Below are positions 54,144 to 64,000 of a stretch of DNA of 64,000 bases, one piece after another. The notes beneath the pieces are model-generated. The model was given only the letters and a program-made list of their open reading frames with translations. It was not told where the DNA came from and did no database searches. Source of the DNA: Rhizobium sp. 11515TR (GTDB taxonomy: Bacteria > Pseudomonadota > Alphaproteobacteria > Rhizobiales > Rhizobiaceae); the NCBI RefSeq assembly GCF_002277895.1, contig NZ_CP022998.1, positions 124,001 through 188,000 of the forward strand, in the 5' to 3' direction. The translations under genes were made by a program, and so were the position numbers. Numbering within the stretch: position 1 is the stretch's first letter; each line of letters starts with the position of its first letter.

Positions 54144-55829
54144 TCAATTCCCCAGGATGGCCGGCAGGCGCAGGCCCTGCTGCTTGGCCCAGTCGAGCGC
54201 AATGTCGTAGCCGGCATCGGCGTGGCGCATGACGCCGGTGGCCGGGTCGTTCCAGAGAACGCGCTCCAGGCGCTTGGCCGCATCATCCGTGCCATCGGCG
54301 CAGATGACCATGCCCGAGTGCTGGCTGAAGCCCATGCCGACGCCGCCGCCGTGGTGCAGCGATACCCAGGTGGCACCCGATGCGGTGTTGAGCAAGGCGT
54401 TAAGCAGCGGCCAGTCGGAAACGGCATCCGAGCCGTCCTTCATGGCTTCCGTCTCACGGTTCGGCGAAGCGACCGAGCCGGAGTCGAGATGGTCACGGCC
54501 GATGACGACGGGCGCCTTTAGCTCGCCATTCCTGACCATTTCGTTGAAGGCAAGTCCGAGGCGGTGGCGATCGCCGAGACCGACCCAGCAAATGCGCGCC
54601 GGCAAGCCCTGGAAAGAAATGCGCTCGCGCGCCATGTCCAGCCAATTGTGCAGGTGCTTGTTGTCGGGCAGCAGCTCCTTCACCTTGGCGTCGGTCTTGT
54701 AGATATCCTCGGGATCGCCCGAAAGGGCAGCCCAGCGGAACGGACCGATGCCGCGGCAGAAGAGCGGGCGGATATAGGCCGGCACGAAGCCCGGGAAGGC
54801 GAAGGCGTTTTCGAAACCCTCTTCCTTGGCGACCTGGCGGATATTGTTGCCGTAGTCGAGCGTCGGCACGCCCGCATCCCAGAAGGCGACCATGGCTTCG
54901 ACATGCACCTTCATCGAGGCGCGGGCGGCAGCTTCGACGGCTTTCGCGTCGCTCTCACGCTTGGCCCTGTGTTCGGCCACCGTCCAGCCGATCGGCAGGT
55001 AGCCGTTCAGCGGGTCGTGAGCGGAGGTCTGGTCGGTAACGATATCCGGGCGCGGACCGCCAGCCTTCATGCGCTTTACGAGTTCCGGGAAGATTTCGGC
55101 GGCGTTGCCGAGCAGGCCGACGGACTTGGCTTCGCCGGCCTTCGTCCACTTGTCGATCAAAGCAAGCGCTTCGTCGAGCGTCTTTGCCTTCTCGTCGACA
55201 TACCGGGTGCGCAGGCGGAAATCGATGCGGGTTTCGTCCGATTCGACGGCGAGGCAGCAGGCACCGGCCATGACGGCCGCCAGCGGCTGCGCGCCGCCCA
55301 TGCCGCCGAGACCGCCGGTTAGGATCCACTTGCCCTTGAGATTGCCATTATAGTGCTGGCGGCCGGCTTCGACGAAGGTTTCGTAGGTGCCCTGCACGAT
55401 GCCCTGCGTGCCGATATAGATCCACGAGCCGGCCGTCATCTGGCCGTACATGGCAAGGCCTTTCTTATCCAGCTCGTTGAAGTGATCCCAGGTCGCCCAG
55501 TGCGGCACGAGGTTGGAGTTGGCAATCAGCACGCGCGGCGCATCCTTGTGGGTGCGGAACACGGCGACCGGCTTGCCGGACTGCACCAGCAGCGTCTCGT
55601 CTTCGTTGAGCGTCTTCAGCGTCGCGGCGATACGGTCGAAATCATCCCAGGTGCGGGCGGCGCGACCGATGCCGCCGTAGACGACCAGCTCGTTCGGGTT
55701 CTCGGCAACATCAGGATCGAGGTTGTTCATCAGCATGCGCAAGGGCGCTTCGGTCAGCCAGCTCTTGGCATTGAGCTCCGGACCACGAGGCGCGCGGATA
55801 TCGCGGATATTATGGCGTGGGTTGGTCAT
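54144..55829 (-). CDS. hutU: urocanate hydratase
   Basis: A 561-residue urocanase, near the usual 555-560. Recognisable stretches are the NAD-binding [30 protein letters not shown] with the active-site Cys, and the C-terminal [17 protein letters not shown]. It converts urocanate to 4-imidazolone-5-propionate, step 2 of histidine degradation. The ATG at 55827-55829 follows GGAGATGTG and lies one base after the hutH stop; a longer frame overlapping hutH is not needed. Confidence 0.97.
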   Translation of the reverse strand: MTNPRHNIRDIRAPRGPELNAKSWLTEAPLRMLMNNLDPDVAENPNELVVYGGIGRAARTWDDFDRIAATLKTLNEDETLLVQSGKPVAVFRTHKDAPRVLIANSNLVPHWATWDHFNELDKKGLAMYGQMTAGSWIYIGTQGIVQGTYETFVEAGRQHYNGNLKGKWILTGGLGGMGGAQPLAAVMAGACCLAVESDETRIDFRLRTRYVDEKAKTLDEALALIDKWTKAGEAKSVGLLGNAAEIFPELVKRMKAGGPRPDIVTDQTSAHDPLNGYLPIGWTVAEHRAKRESDAKAVEAAARASMKVHVEAMVAFWDAGVPTLDYGNNIRQVAKEEGFENAFAFPGFVPAYIRPLFCRGIGPFRWAALSGDPEDIYKTDAKVKELLPDNKHLHNWLDMARERISFQGLPARICWVGLGDRHRLGLAFNEMVRNGELKAPVVIGRDHLDSGSVASPNRETEAMKDGSDAVSDWPLLNALLNTASGATWVSLHHGGGVGMGFSQHSGMVICADGTDDAAKRLERVLWNDPATGVMRHADAGYDIALDWAKQQGLRLPAILGN

Positions 55830-55830
55830 G

Positions 55831-57366
55831 TCACATCTCCAAGGAGGGCAGGATGTTGGTTGAAATCGAGGCATTGAGCGCGCCGGAGCCGATAAGCTCG
55901 CTGGCGGCTTTCAGGTCGTTCGCCATGTAGCGGTCCTCTTCCAGCGACGGCACGGCGGCGCGGATCGAAGCAATGGCAAGGGTCAGTTCCGGGCTGGTCG
56001 TCAGCGGCGCGCGCAGCTCGACGCCCTGGGCAGCCGTCAGCGCTTCGATGCCGATAATGGCAAAGAGGTTTTCGGTCATTTGAAGCAGGCGGCGCGCACC
56101 ATGGCAGGCCATGGAGACATGGTCTTCTTGGTTCGCAGAGGTCGGGGTCGAGTCGACCGAGGCCGGGTGCGACATCTGCTTGTTTTCGGACATCAGTGCC
56201 GCCGAGGTCACTTCGGCAATCATCAGGCCGGAGTTCAGGCCCGGCTTCTTGGCAAGGAACGCCGGCAGGCCGTAGCTAAGCGCGGGATCGACGAGCAGCG
56301 CTATACGGCGCTGCGCGATCGCGCCGATTTCGCAGACGGCAATAGCGATCTGGTCGGCCGCGAAAGCGACGGGCTCGGCGTGGAAATTGCCACCGGAAAC
56401 GACGGAATTGTCCGAAAGCACCAGCGGATTGTCGGTGACGGCATTGGCTTCGATTTCGAGCGTGCGGCCGACGGAACGCAGGAGGTCGAGGCAAGCGCCG
56501 TCCACCTGCGGCTGGCAACGGATGCAATAGGGATCCTGCACACGCTCGTCGCCTTCGATATGGCTTTGGCGGATCACCGAACCGGCGAGCAGGCCGCGAA
56601 GGGCAGCGGCGGTATCGATCTGGCCCTTATGGCCGCGCAGCGTATGAATATCGGGATGGAAGGGGGCGGAAGAACCCATCGCCGCATCCGTCGACATAGC
56701 GCCGGTGATGAGGGCGGCCTGGGCGGCACGATGGGCACGGAAGAGACCGGCAAGCGCAAGGCCGGTCGACACCTGCGTGCCGTTGATGAGCGCCAGCCCT
56801 TCCTTGGCGGCAAGCACGACCGGTGTCAGACCGGCCTTTTCGAGCGCTGCCGCGCCGGAAAGCCGCTCGCCGGCATAAAAGGCTTCACCATGGCCCATCA
56901 TGACAGCGGTCATGTGCGCCAGCGGCGCAAGATCGCCGGACGCGCCGACGGAACCCTTTTCGGGAATGACGGGAACGACGCCCTTTTCGAGCATACCTTC
57001 GATGAGCCGCACGAGTTCCAGCCGAACGCCGGAGGCACCACGTCCAAGCGAAATAAGCTTCAGCGCCATAATGAGGCGGACGACGTTTTCAGGCAGCGGC
57101 TGCCCGACGCCGCAGCAATGCGAGAGGATGAGATTGCGCTGAAGTGTGGCGACATCGGCACTGTCGATCTTGATCGATGCCAGTTTGCCGAAGCCGGTAT
57201 TGATGCCATAGACCGGCGCGTTGCCGGCAGCAATTTCGGCGATGCGGGCCGCGGCCTTGGCGATGCCCGCGTCGAAGGACGCTTCGAGCTTAGCCGGCTC
57301 ACCGCTCCAATAGATCGTCGCCAGCTGCTGCAGCGAGACGGAACCCGGATGGAGAACGACAGTCAT
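55831..57366 (-). CDS. hutH: histidine ammonia-lyase
   Basis: A 511-residue aromatic amino acid lyase. The autocatalytic MIO cofactor triad Ala142-Ser143-Gly144 is in [11 protein letters not shown], and the Tyr of [12 protein letters not shown] is the catalytic base region. It deaminates L-histidine to urocanate. Its ATG at 57364-57366 overlaps the hutI stop (ATGA), and hutU follows with a one-base gap, so hutI-hutH-hutU is one transcript. Confidence 0.97.
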   Translation of the reverse strand: MTVVLHPGSVSLQQLATIYWSGEPAKLEASFDAGIAKAAARIAEIAAGNAPVYGINTGFGKLASIKIDSADVATLQRNLILSHCCGVGQPLPENVVRLIMALKLISLGRGASGVRLELVRLIEGMLEKGVVPVIPEKGSVGASGDLAPLAHMTAVMMGHGEAFYAGERLSGAAALEKAGLTPVVLAAKEGLALINGTQVSTGLALAGLFRAHRAAQAALITGAMSTDAAMGSSAPFHPDIHTLRGHKGQIDTAAALRGLLAGSVIRQSHIEGDERVQDPYCIRCQPQVDGACLDLLRSVGRTLEIEANAVTDNPLVLSDNSVVSGGNFHAEPVAFAADQIAIAVCEIGAIAQRRIALLVDPALSYGLPAFLAKKPGLNSGLMIAEVTSAALMSENKQMSHPASVDSTPTSANQEDHVSMACHGARRLLQMTENLFAIIGIEALTAAQGVELRAPLTTSPELTLAIASIRAAVPSLEEDRYMANDLKAASELIGSGALNASISTNILPSLEM

Positions 57367-58631
57367 CGGTTGAACCTCTTTCCCTTGAAAACATGTGCAT
57401 GGAGGGGATTGAAGCCGATGCGGTAGACGAGCTCCGCCAGGCTTTCGACATCCCAGATGGCAAAATCGGCCGACTTGCCGGCCTCGAGTGTGCCCGTTTC
57501 GGCGAGGAGACCAAGGGCGCGAGCGCCTTCGCGCGTCGCGCCGGCAATGCATTCCTCGACCGTCAGGCGGAAAAGGGTAGCAGCCATGTTCATGGTCAAC
57601 AGCAGCGAGGTCAGCGGTGAGGTACCGGGATTGGAGTCCGTGGCGATGGCGATCGAAACGCCCGCATCACGCAGGGCCTGAACCGGCGGCTTCTGCTTCT
57701 CGTTGATGGCATAGAAGGCACCAGGCAGCAGCACGGCAACCGTGCCAGCCGCAGCCATCGCCTTGACGCCATCCTCATCGAGATATTCGACATGATCGGC
57801 TGAAAGTGCACCATAGGAGGCGGCAAGCTTGGCGCCACCGAGATTGGAAAGCTGTTCGGCATGCAGCTTCACCGGAATACCGAGCGATTTGGCAAGATCG
57901 AAGACGCGGGCGATTTCGCCCGTCGAAAAGGCAATCCCCTCGCAGAAGCCATCAACAGCATCGACAAGACCTTCGGAATGCGCCTGTTTCAGGCCGGGCA
58001 GCACGACATCAGTGATATAATCGCCATTGCGGCCCTTGTACTCCACCGGGGTCGCGTGCGCGCCGAGATAGGAGGTGACGACGCGAACTGGGCGAACTTC
58101 GCCGAGCTTGCGTGCGGCCCGCAGCATCTTCAACTCGGATTCAATGTTGAGGCCGTAGCCTGACTTCACTTCGATTGTCGTTACGCCTTCGGACAGCAGC
58201 GTGTCGAGGCGCGGCAAAGCGGTAGCAACAAGCTCGTCCACCGATAGCGCCCGCGTCGCGTTGACGGAGGAAACGATGCCGCCGCCGGCGCGGGCGATTT
58301 CTTCGTAGCTCGCGCCCTCCAGGCGCATCTCGAATTCGCGGGCGCGATTGCCGCCATAGACGATATGCGTGTGGCAGTCGACGAGGCCGGGGGTCACCCA
58401 GCGCCCTTCGAGATCGATGATTTCAGCATCGGACGTATCAGGCAGATCGGCTTCATGGCCGGCAAAGACGATACGGCCGCCCTTGGTCAGGATAGCGCCC
58501 TTCTCGATCGTGCCGAGCCGGGCCTCGCCCTCTTTCAAGCTCGCAAGGCGACCATTGCGCCAGACGCGGGCTGCCGCGCCGTTTTCCTTGCCATCGTTGG
58601 GGCCATCTTCGGAAAAATTGTTCCCACCCAT
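57363..58631 (-). CDS. hutI: imidazolonepropionase
   Basis: A 422-residue amidohydrolase. The metal-binding [10 protein letters not shown], later [14 protein letters not shown] and the [10 protein letters not shown] motif carrying the catalytic Asp are all present. It opens 4-imidazolone-5-propionate to N-formimidoylglutamate. ATG 58629-58631 is preceded by GAAAGGCG and is the first gene of the hutIHU transcript. The HutC palindrome lies 31 bp upstream. Confidence 0.97.
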   Translation of the reverse strand: MGGNNFSEDGPNDGKENGAAARVWRNGRLASLKEGEARLGTIEKGAILTKGGRIVFAGHEADLPDTSDAEIIDLEGRWVTPGLVDCHTHIVYGGNRAREFEMRLEGASYEEIARAGGGIVSSVNATRALSVDELVATALPRLDTLLSEGVTTIEVKSGYGLNIESELKMLRAARKLGEVRPVRVVTSYLGAHATPVEYKGRNGDYITDVVLPGLKQAHSEGLVDAVDGFCEGIAFSTGEIARVFDLAKSLGIPVKLHAEQLSNLGGAKLAASYGALSADHVEYLDEDGVKAMAAAGTVAVLLPGAFYAINEKQKPPVQALRDAGVSIAIATDSNPGTSPLTSLLLTMNMAATLFRLTVEECIAGATREGARALGLLAETGTLEAGKSADFAIWDVESLAELVYRIGFNPLHAHVFKGKRFNR

Positions 58632-58661
58632 CAGCTTTACGCCTTTCCTCGTTGGCTCATA

Positions 58662-58673
58662 ATGTATATACAT
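58662..58673. promoter_or_regulatory. HutC operator
   Basis: ATGTATATACAT is a perfect 12-bp palindrome containing GTATATAC, which fits the GT-N-TA-N-AC rule of HutC-subfamily GntR regulators. It lies in the 101-bp gap between divergent hutI and hutF, so one HutC dimer could control both directions, released by urocanate. Confidence 0.88.
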
Positions 58674-58732
58674 AATCGAAAGACTGACAAGAGGGATTTT
58701 GGACTCCGCGTCCGAAAGGAAAGGGTGAGACC

Positions 58733-60076
58733 ATGACGAGACTTCATGCACGCGCCGCACTGCTTGGCGACGGATGGCACGAGAATGTGCGATTGACCCT
58801 CGAAGACGGCCGCATCGCCGAGATCGCGACGGATGTTGCGCCCGAAGCCGGTGACGACAGGCAGCGTGTTCTCGTGCCTGCCATGCCGAACCTGCACAGC
58901 CACGCTTTCCAACGCGCCATGGCTGGCCTTGCCGAAGTCCGCGGCCCGGCCAACGACAGCTTCTGGAGCTGGCGTACCGTCATGTACAAATTGGCCCTGT
59001 CGATGACCCCGGATCACGTCGAGGCCGTCGCCGCGCAGCTCTATATGGAGATGCTGGAAGCCGGCTTCTCCCGCGTCGGCGAATTCCACTATCTGCACCA
59101 TGACAAGGACGGCAGCCATTATGCCAACATCGCCGAGCTGGCCGAGCGCATCGGCGCCGCCAGCACTGAGACCGGCATTGCGCTGACGCTGCTTCCCGTC
59201 TTCTACGCCCATTCCGGCTTCGGCGCCGCCGCCCCTATCGAGGGCCAGCGCCGTTTCATCAATTCGATCGAGAGCTTCGAGGCGCTGATGGCCGGCTGCC
59301 GTACGGTCACGAGCCGCCTGCCCGGCGCCGAACTCGGCATCGCGCCGCATAGCCTGCGCGCCGTGACGCCGGAAGAGCTGGCAAGGCTCGTGCCGATCGC
59401 CGGCGATGGGCCGATCCACATCCATGTCGCCGAGCAGGTGAAGGAAGTCGAGGACTGCATCGCCTGGTTGGGTGCCCGGCCGGTGCAATGGCTGCTCGAT
59501 AATGCGCCCGTCAATGAGCGCTGGTGCCTGATCCATGCCACGCATATGACCGAGGATGAAACCCGGCGCATGGCAAGGAGCGGCGCAGTCGCCGGCCTTT
59601 GCCCCATCACCGAGGCCAATCTTGGCGACGGCGTTTTCGCTGCACCGCTCTTCCTCGAAGAAGATGGTCGTTACGGTATTGGTTCGGATTCCAACATCCT
59701 GATTTCGGTGCCCGAGGAGTTGCGGCAGCTCGAATATTCGCAGCGCCTGGCGCTGCGTGCCCGCAACGTTATCGCCGAGACCGGCGGTTCGACCGCCCGC
59801 ATGCTGTTCGACGGCGCTCTGGCGGGCGGTGGCGCGGCTCTCAAGGCACCGGCCGGCCTCGTCGTCGGTAATCACGCCGATATCGTTTCGCTTGATGTGA
59901 GTGCGGTGCCCTATGTCTCCGGCGATCGGCTTCTCGATCACTGGACCTTCGCCGGCGGCGTCAAGGTCGATGGTGTCTGGGCGCTGGGCCACAAGCAGGT
60001 CGAAGGCGGTCATCATATCAAGCGGGAGGCAATCTCGGCGCGATTCCGCAAGGCGATGGCCGAGCTTATCGATTAA
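58733..60076 (+). CDS. hutF: formimidoylglutamate deiminase
   Basis: A 447-residue amidohydrolase of the HutF group ([14 protein letters not shown] metal site; [32 protein letters not shown]). It removes ammonia from N-formimidoyl-L-glutamate to give N-formylglutamate, the four-to-five-step route that then needs HutG deformylase. It is divergent from hutIHU and co-directional with hutC. GGAAAGGGTGAG precedes the ATG. Confidence 0.95.
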   Translation: MTRLHARAALLGDGWHENVRLTLEDGRIAEIATDVAPEAGDDRQRVLVPAMPNLHSHAFQRAMAGLAEVRGPANDSFWSWRTVMYKLALSMTPDHVEAVAAQLYMEMLEAGFSRVGEFHYLHHDKDGSHYANIAELAERIGAASTETGIALTLLPVFYAHSGFGAAAPIEGQRRFINSIESFEALMAGCRTVTSRLPGAELGIAPHSLRAVTPEELARLVPIAGDGPIHIHVAEQVKEVEDCIAWLGARPVQWLLDNAPVNERWCLIHATHMTEDETRRMARSGAVAGLCPITEANLGDGVFAAPLFLEEDGRYGIGSDSNILISVPEELRQLEYSQRLALRARNVIAETGGSTARMLFDGALAGGGAALKAPAGLVVGNHADIVSLDVSAVPYVSGDRLLDHWTFAGGVKVDGVWALGHKQVEGGHHIKREAISARFRKAMAELID

Positions 60077-60128
60077 AAACCGCTTTTCCTCCCATTGATT
60101 GACCCCTAAATAACTTGCGGGAAATCCC

Positions 60129-60875
60129 ATGTCTCACACGGAACAGATGGGTGGCATGACCACGAGCAAAGAGGCGACCCTCCATCAGCGCATCCTCAGC
60201 GATATCGAGGGCCGGATTGTCTCCGGCGCCTGGCCTCCAGGGCATCGCATTCCGTTCGAGATGGACCTGGCGGAGCAGTATGACTGCTCGCGCATGACGG
60301 TGAACAAGGTGCTGACCCAGCTTGCGCGCGCCGGCCTGATCGAGCGGCGAAAGCGCTCGGGCAGTTTCGTCACGCATCCGCAGGCGCAATCCGCCGTACT
60401 TGAGATTCACGACATCAAGTCCGAGGTCCTGTCGCTCAACCTGCCCTATTCGCACAGGCTGATAAAGCTTGCCGAACGGCGTGGACGGTCGGAGGACGCG
60501 CGCAGGCTGCAGTTCGTCGGCTCCATCCCCGTGATAGAGATCACCTGCATCCACTACGCCGGTCCGCGCCCCTTCTGCCTGGAAAATCGCGTCATCAATC
60601 TCGACGCGGTGCCGGAAGCAGCGACGGCAGATTTCGAGACATTGCCGCCGGGCCCTTGGCTGCTCAACCAGGTGCCATGGAGTACCGCCGAACATCAGAT
60701 CCGCGCAATATCGGCCGAAGGCGACGCCGCCGCCAACCTCGATATCCAGAAAGGGACGGCATGCCTCGTCGTCGAGCGGCGCACCTGGAGCGCCGCCGGC
60801 CCGATAACCCATGTCCGCCTCACCTATCCCGGTGATCGCCACAGCCTCGTGGCACGCTTTACACCGGCGAGCTGA
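60129..60875 (+). CDS. hutC: histidine utilisation repressor
   Basis: A 248-residue GntR regulator of the HutC subfamily: winged helix at about 20-85 (LAEQYDCSRMTVNKVLTQLA), then a UTRA ligand domain (about 95-245). Urocanate is the family inducer. It follows hutF by 52 bp and probably controls its own gene with hutF and hutIHU through the palindrome at 58662-58673. Starts at codons 7 or 10 are also possible. Confidence 0.94.
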   Translation: MSHTEQMGGMTTSKEATLHQRILSDIEGRIVSGAWPPGHRIPFEMDLAEQYDCSRMTVNKVLTQLARAGLIERRKRSGSFVTHPQAQSAVLEIHDIKSEVLSLNLPYSHRLIKLAERRGRSEDARRLQFVGSIPVIEITCIHYAGPRPFCLENRVINLDAVPEAATADFETLPPGPWLLNQVPWSTAEHQIRAISAEGDAAANLDIQKGTACLVVERRTWSAAGPITHVRLTYPGDRHSLVARFTPAS

Positions 60876-60892
60876 CCATTCCCGGCACCCAC

Positions 60893-61045
60893 TTAGGGAC
60901 GCTGCGGCGACTCTGTCGGCGGCGGAATGAGGTTGTCGGATTGACGGACAGGCTGGTGGGGATCGACTAGCAGAATACTGAGCGCAATCAGAACCAATGC
61001 CAGAATCAGGAGGATTCCGATCAGAAGCGGACGAATCGCGGTCAT
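60893..61045 (-). CDS. small single-span membrane protein, hypothetical
   Basis: A 50-residue peptide with one strong membrane helix (about 6-28) and a Pro-rich polar C-terminus (LIPPPTESPQRP). The ATG at 61043-61045 has GGAG upstream, which supports translation; a longer frame to 61120 lacks one. No family recognised. It is convergent with hutC, 17 bp between stops. Confidence 0.55.
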   Translation of the reverse strand: MTAIRPLLIGILLILALVLIALSILLVDPHQPVRQSDNLIPPPTESPQRP

Positions 61046-61111
61046 TTCGTTCTCCAATCTCCCCAGCCCAGCGCAACGCGCGATAGGAAATTCGAGATAA
61101 CCAGCCCAGTC

Positions 61112-61126
61112 TAACGTCAAACGTTA
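61112..61126. promoter_or_regulatory. short palindrome upstream of the small membrane protein
   Basis: TAACGT-CAA-ACGTTA is a perfect 6-bp-arm inverted repeat 67 bp before ATG 61045. It is the only structure I see in the 311-bp gap 61046-61356. Confidence 0.35.
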
Positions 61127-61356
61127 AGCAATGCTTGATGTTCTGCGAAAAAATGACCTTTTCCAGGAATTTCTGCCCATGCCGGATAAGACGGCAATCT
61201 CACGCTTGTTTGAATGGCGGCTGATCGAAGTGGCGCATAGGATCGCGATGTAGATGGCTTCGAAGCCGTTCCGCGGCTTCCACCGACCAATTTCAGCCTT
61301 CTTATCAAGCACGACCGGCGCATCGCGCGGCCGATATCTCGAGGGAGACCCCACCC

Positions 61357-61971
61357 ATGGATCGCAAACGTCTGATCGCGGCTGCGCTGACGCTCTCCGT
61401 CGCCACGCTTGCCGCGTTGCAAAGCACAGAGGCCGCCGAACGTGTAAGGGTGCGCGGCACCGTGGAAAGCCTCAATGGCGACACGCTCAAGGTCAAGTCC
61501 CGCGACGGCAAGGACGTGACAGTCGCGCTGAAATCGGGCTGGAGCGTCGGTGGCGTCGTCAAGGCTGCTATCAGTGACATCAAGCCCGGCGATTTCGTCG
61601 GCATCGCCTCGCAGCCGACCGATAGCGGCATCAATGGCGCGATCGAAGTGGTCATCTTCCCGGCCTCGATGAAGGGAACCGGCGAAGGCGACCGCCCCTG
61701 GGATTCGGCGCCGAACGGCTCGATGACCAATGCTACGGTCACCAATGCCGTGACCTCGGTCAGCGGCCCGACCTTGACGCTCAGCTACAAGGGTGGCGAA
61801 CGCAAGATCAAAGTGCCGGATGGCACGCCTGTCGTGACGCTGACATTCGCGAAGAAAGCCGATCTGAAGCCCGGCGCCGGCGTCTTCATCATCGGCGAGC
61901 AAACCGGCGAAACCACCGTCTCCGCCGACCGGGTTGCCGTCGGCCTCAACGGCACCGTGCCGCCGATGTGA
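61357..61971 (+). CDS. exported beta-rich protein, DUF5666-like
   Basis: A 204-residue protein with a signal peptide (about 1-26, cleavage near STEAAE) followed by two repeats of an OB/beta-barrel pattern (VRGTVESLNGDTLKVKSRDG, then VSGPTLTLSYKGGERKIKVP; each with IKPGDFVGI or LKPGAGVFI). It resembles periplasmic DUF5666-type domains. No enzyme motif is visible. GAGGGAG precedes the ATG. Function unknown; envelope association is inferred. Confidence 0.7.
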   Translation: MDRKRLIAAALTLSVATLAALQSTEAAERVRVRGTVESLNGDTLKVKSRDGKDVTVALKSGWSVGGVVKAAISDIKPGDFVGIASQPTDSGINGAIEVVIFPASMKGTGEGDRPWDSAPNGSMTNATVTNAVTSVSGPTLTLSYKGGERKIKVPDGTPVVTLTFAKKADLKPGAGVFIIGEQTGETTVSADRVAVGLNGTVPPM

Positions 61972-62066
61972 TTGCTTCGATCCAGCAACTCCTTTTCTCT
62001 TGTCGATGTCGGCGAACGACTGATGGCCGTGTCGTCGCCTCGATGCGATATGACGACGGCCGATAG

Positions 62067-62537
62067 TTATTCGCCGACATGCTGCATGGCCTCGGCCAAC
62101 GAAATGTCCGACTTGATCTCCCGCGTCGACATCGACGTGACGGTATGCCGGACGCCCGGCAGCCGATTGAGCTCCTGCCGAAGCAACCGGTCGAGCGCCG
62201 CCATATCGGTCGCCAGAATATGCAGGAGATAATCAGCCTCGCCCGTCGTCGCATGACAGCGCCAGATCAACGGATGGCGGCGCACGGCGGCCTCAAACGC
62301 ATCGAAGCGCTCGACATCGATCGACACCTGCACGAAAGCCTCCAGCCCGAAACCGAGCCTGGCCGGATCGAGAAGCGTCCTGTATCCCCGGATCACACCC
62401 GCTTCCTCCAGCGCTTTTACGCGCTTCCAGCATGGCGTCTTGCTGAGACCGGCCAGATCGGCAAGCGCAGCAAAGGAGAGGCGGGCATCGGCCTCCAGCG
62501 CGGTAATGATCTTACGATCTAGGGCATCTAATTCCAT
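62067..62537 (-). CDS. Lrp/AsnC-family transcriptional regulator (KynR-like position)
   Basis: A 156-residue regulator with an N-terminal helix-turn-helix (LSFAALADLAGLSKTPCWKR) and a C-terminal RAM ligand domain (LEAFVQVSIDVERFDAFEAA; TTGEADYLLHILATD). I start it at ATG 62535-62537, which has GGAGAG six bases before it. It is divergent from a tryptophan 2,3-dioxygenase-family gene, the arrangement of KynR, which responds to kynurenine. An inverted repeat between the two is the likely site. Confidence 0.9.
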   Translation of the reverse strand: MELDALDRKIITALEADARLSFAALADLAGLSKTPCWKRVKALEEAGVIRGYRTLLDPARLGFGLEAFVQVSIDVERFDAFEAAVRRHPLIWRCHATTGEADYLLHILATDMAALDRLLRQELNRLPGVRHTVTSMSTREIKSDISLAEAMQHVGE

Positions 62538-62573
62538 CGTTCTCTCCATAGCCGTAAGAATGATCGATCGTAC

Positions 62574-62593
62574 TCCATTTCTTCAGAAATGGA
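62574..62593. promoter_or_regulatory. inverted repeat between Lrp regulator and dioxygenase genes
   Basis: TCCATTTC (62574-62581) and GAAATGGA (62586-62593) are perfect 8-bp complements around TTCA in a 149-bp divergent promoter. A likely binding site for the Lrp/AsnC regulator. Confidence 0.6.
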
Positions 62594-62686
62594 TGACAAA
62601 TAGGAACAATGTTCAAGCTGAATTTCGTATCCTTGAAAGTGAGCAAATATGCTGGACGGCCGAAAGCCGGAACAAAGGGAACGAAG

Positions 62687-63436
62687 ATGCAGAAGAAAGA
62701 CTATTACGCGCGCATCGAGGCGCCCGAAATGCGCGACTATGGCGTCTACCTGCAGTGCGACAAGCTGCTCGCCTGTCAGAAGCCGCTGAACGGCATGGTC
62801 AACGGCGACGAATTGCAGTTCCAGATCGTCCATCAGGTCGAAGAACTCTGGATGAAGCTGATGGCCTACACACTGGTCGATGTCATCGGCTTCATGGAGG
62901 AGCGCAATACGCATCGCGTCGTAACCCTTATGGGCCGCGTGCACCGGATCATGCGCATGATGACGACCCAGCTCGATCTTCTGGAAACCATGTCCCCGAA
63001 GGAATATCAGCAAATCCGGCTGCAACTTGGCAATGGCAGCGGCCAGGAATCGCCCGGCTTCGGGTTTCTGCTGCGCATGCCGCCGGATCTCTGGCACGCC
63101 TTCAAGGCAAACTATCTCGATGCCGCCGGCCTGACGGTCGCTGATATCTATGACGTTAAATACGATCACGGCGACAGCTACGTGGTCGCCGAAGCGCTGG
63201 TCGAATATGACGAACTGTTCCAGAAATTCCGCGCCAATCACATCTATCTGATCCAGCGTTCCATCGGCCTCGGCTCGAAATCGCTGAAAGGTCGTCCCGT
63301 CGAGCTGTTGCAGGCCGGCACGCGCCATCGCTTCTTCCCCGATCTATGGGATATTCGCCACGAAATGACCGATCGCTGGGGTGGCCAATATGGCGTCGTC
63401 CGCGATTCCATTTCCAAGCACGACGCCGCCGAATAG
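62687..63436 (+). CDS. tryptophan 2,3-dioxygenase family protein (divergent)
   Basis: A 249-residue heme dioxygenase of the TDO superfamily. The early YGVYLQCDKLLACQ and QIVHQVEELWMKL (His49, equivalent to the distal His) are followed by YQQIRLQLGNGSGQES (Arg111) and the proximal heme ligand His185 in RANHIYLIQRSIG. The usual GTGGSSG substrate loop after this is replaced by GSKSLKGRP, so substrate preference may differ from L-tryptophan. The ATG at 62687 follows AAAGGGAACG. The promoter is shared with the Lrp regulator. Confidence 0.82.
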   Translation: MQKKDYYARIEAPEMRDYGVYLQCDKLLACQKPLNGMVNGDELQFQIVHQVEELWMKLMAYTLVDVIGFMEERNTHRVVTLMGRVHRIMRMMTTQLDLLETMSPKEYQQIRLQLGNGSGQESPGFGFLLRMPPDLWHAFKANYLDAAGLTVADIYDVKYDHGDSYVVAEALVEYDELFQKFRANHIYLIQRSIGLGSKSLKGRPVELLQAGTRHRFFPDLWDIRHEMTDRWGGQYGVVRDSISKHDAAE

Positions 63437-63647
63437 GCTCTGACCGGCGACCGCCTTCCGCCGCTTTGGTGGCGGAGGACCTCCTTGCGACAGACGAGAC
63501 TCCGGACGAGATTGAGCGAGCTGCGCCAAGCCCCGGCTCTCTCGCTCCAAGATGGATCGACCCGTCATGTAAATCCGTCATGGCAAAACGACACCGTCTC
63601 GCCGCTCGTCCCTGATTGATCCAACCTTTCCTTCAAGGCGCAGGCAT

Positions 63648-63750
63648 TAGAGCATTTCCAGGAAAAGTGCGCAGCGGTTTCCGCAAGAAATTTGCCTGAA
63701 AACAATAAGAGAGAACGTTTTCGCAATTCGAAGAAAGCGGAAATACTCTA
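63648..63750. repeat. dispersed about 100-bp repeat, inverted copy of 12761-12860
   Basis: It begins TAGAGCATTTCC and ends AAATACTCTA. Read in reverse complement it aligns with the 12761-12860 element, including a CGCACTTTTCCTGGAA segment. It lies in the 478-bp gap 63437-63914, where I see no other gene; 63840-63900 is AT-rich and probably holds the promoter of the next gene. Confidence 0.75.
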
Positions 63751-63914
63751 GCAGCGCTGGCCGCCTCGACGCCCGGCCCATCGGCAAACGAACGGCAGGT
63801 CATGGCCTCGGCCGGGCGGGATGCAATGACCATTGAAATATAGCCTATTGCATAATTTTGATATCGGTCATATTTATTTAGTAGTCTCATAGCATGATCC
63901 TCCCGGAGCCCCGC

Positions 63915-64000
63915 ATGACACAAGTTCAGGAAGCCGCAGTACAGAAGCGCGCATGGCAGTTTGCCAGGCGCGACGAGGACGATCGTCCGAGCCTTCCCGA
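63915..64000 (+). CDS. unidentified gene, N-terminal 28 codons only
   Basis: An open frame starts at ATG 63915 after CCCGGAGCC (GGAG, eight bases) and runs to the window edge: MTQVQEAAVQKRAWQFARRD, then EDDRPSLP. Too short to assign. Its position after the dioxygenase gene does not by itself make it a kynurenine-pathway gene. Confidence 0.45.
   Translation, partial: MTQVQEAAVQKRAWQFARRDEDDRPSLP

Noticed and set aside
56080..57426. 448-codon plus-strand frame
   Set aside because: Antisense to hutH, without motifs.
58637..60130. 497-codon minus-strand frame
   Set aside because: Antisense to hutF and crosses the HutC operator; no family pattern.

Overview
The window is dense, GC-rich, almost entirely protein-coding alphaproteobacterial DNA. 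It looks like a Rhizobiaceae replicon (Rhizobium or a close relative). The supports are dispersed palindromic intergenic repeats of the rhizobial RIME type (12.7, 17.4, 47.9, 63.7 kb), a RHE_PE00001-type DUF1612 protein, rhizobial-style gene content, and frequent ATGA start/stop overlaps. No rRNA, tRNA, CRISPR array, integrase or complete insertion sequence was recognised. Chromosome versus large plasmid or chromid cannot be decided from this window.

Left part (1-11 kb). A tightly coupled minus-strand operon runs 5266 to 1: HAD phosphatase, class III aminotransferase, arginase-fold hydrolase, small DMT exporter, membrane fatty-acid desaturase, alpha/beta hydrolase with a Cys in the nucleophile position, and a truncated GNAT/FemAB-like protein. 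I can match this set to no named pathway, and it is my best candidate for an undescribed biosynthetic system. Behind it lie a response regulator/histidine kinase pair, a MocR-type regulator divergent from an EamA exporter, and a SnoaL-like gene with its TetR regulator and a palindromic operator.

11-23 kb. A stand-alone glucoamylase-like (GH144-type) protein comes first. It is followed by a lysine/pipecolate catabolic set (Ldh-family reductase, AmaB-like aldehyde dehydrogenase, AmaA-like oxidase) divergent from a stand-alone Lrp/RAM domain. A small surface-polysaccharide group follows: GT4, convergent GT2, a Wzx-like flippase and a two-domain alpha/beta hydrolase.

23-45 kb. This part holds a TctDE-like two-component pair and a nitrate/sulfonate/taurine-type ABC uptake operon with a strong terminator, an intercistronic hairpin and a nearby remnant of a second binding-protein gene. 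Small regulators and secreted proteins follow. Two RND efflux systems converge on shared terminators: a TetR-controlled AcrAB-like pair, and an MdtABC-like operon whose adaptor ends in a collagen-like Gly-X-Y tail.

45-64 kb. A copper-type P1B ATPase sits behind a textbook MerR/CueR promoter. Next are a thiolase, two VapBC-type toxin-antitoxin modules, a DHA2 efflux protein, a sulfite-oxidase-like molybdoenzyme and the histidine utilisation locus (hutD, hutUHI, and divergent hutF-hutC with a perfect HutC palindrome; hutG is not here). At the right end an Lrp regulator faces a divergent tryptophan 2,3-dioxygenase-family gene, followed by a repeat and the first codons of an unidentified gene.
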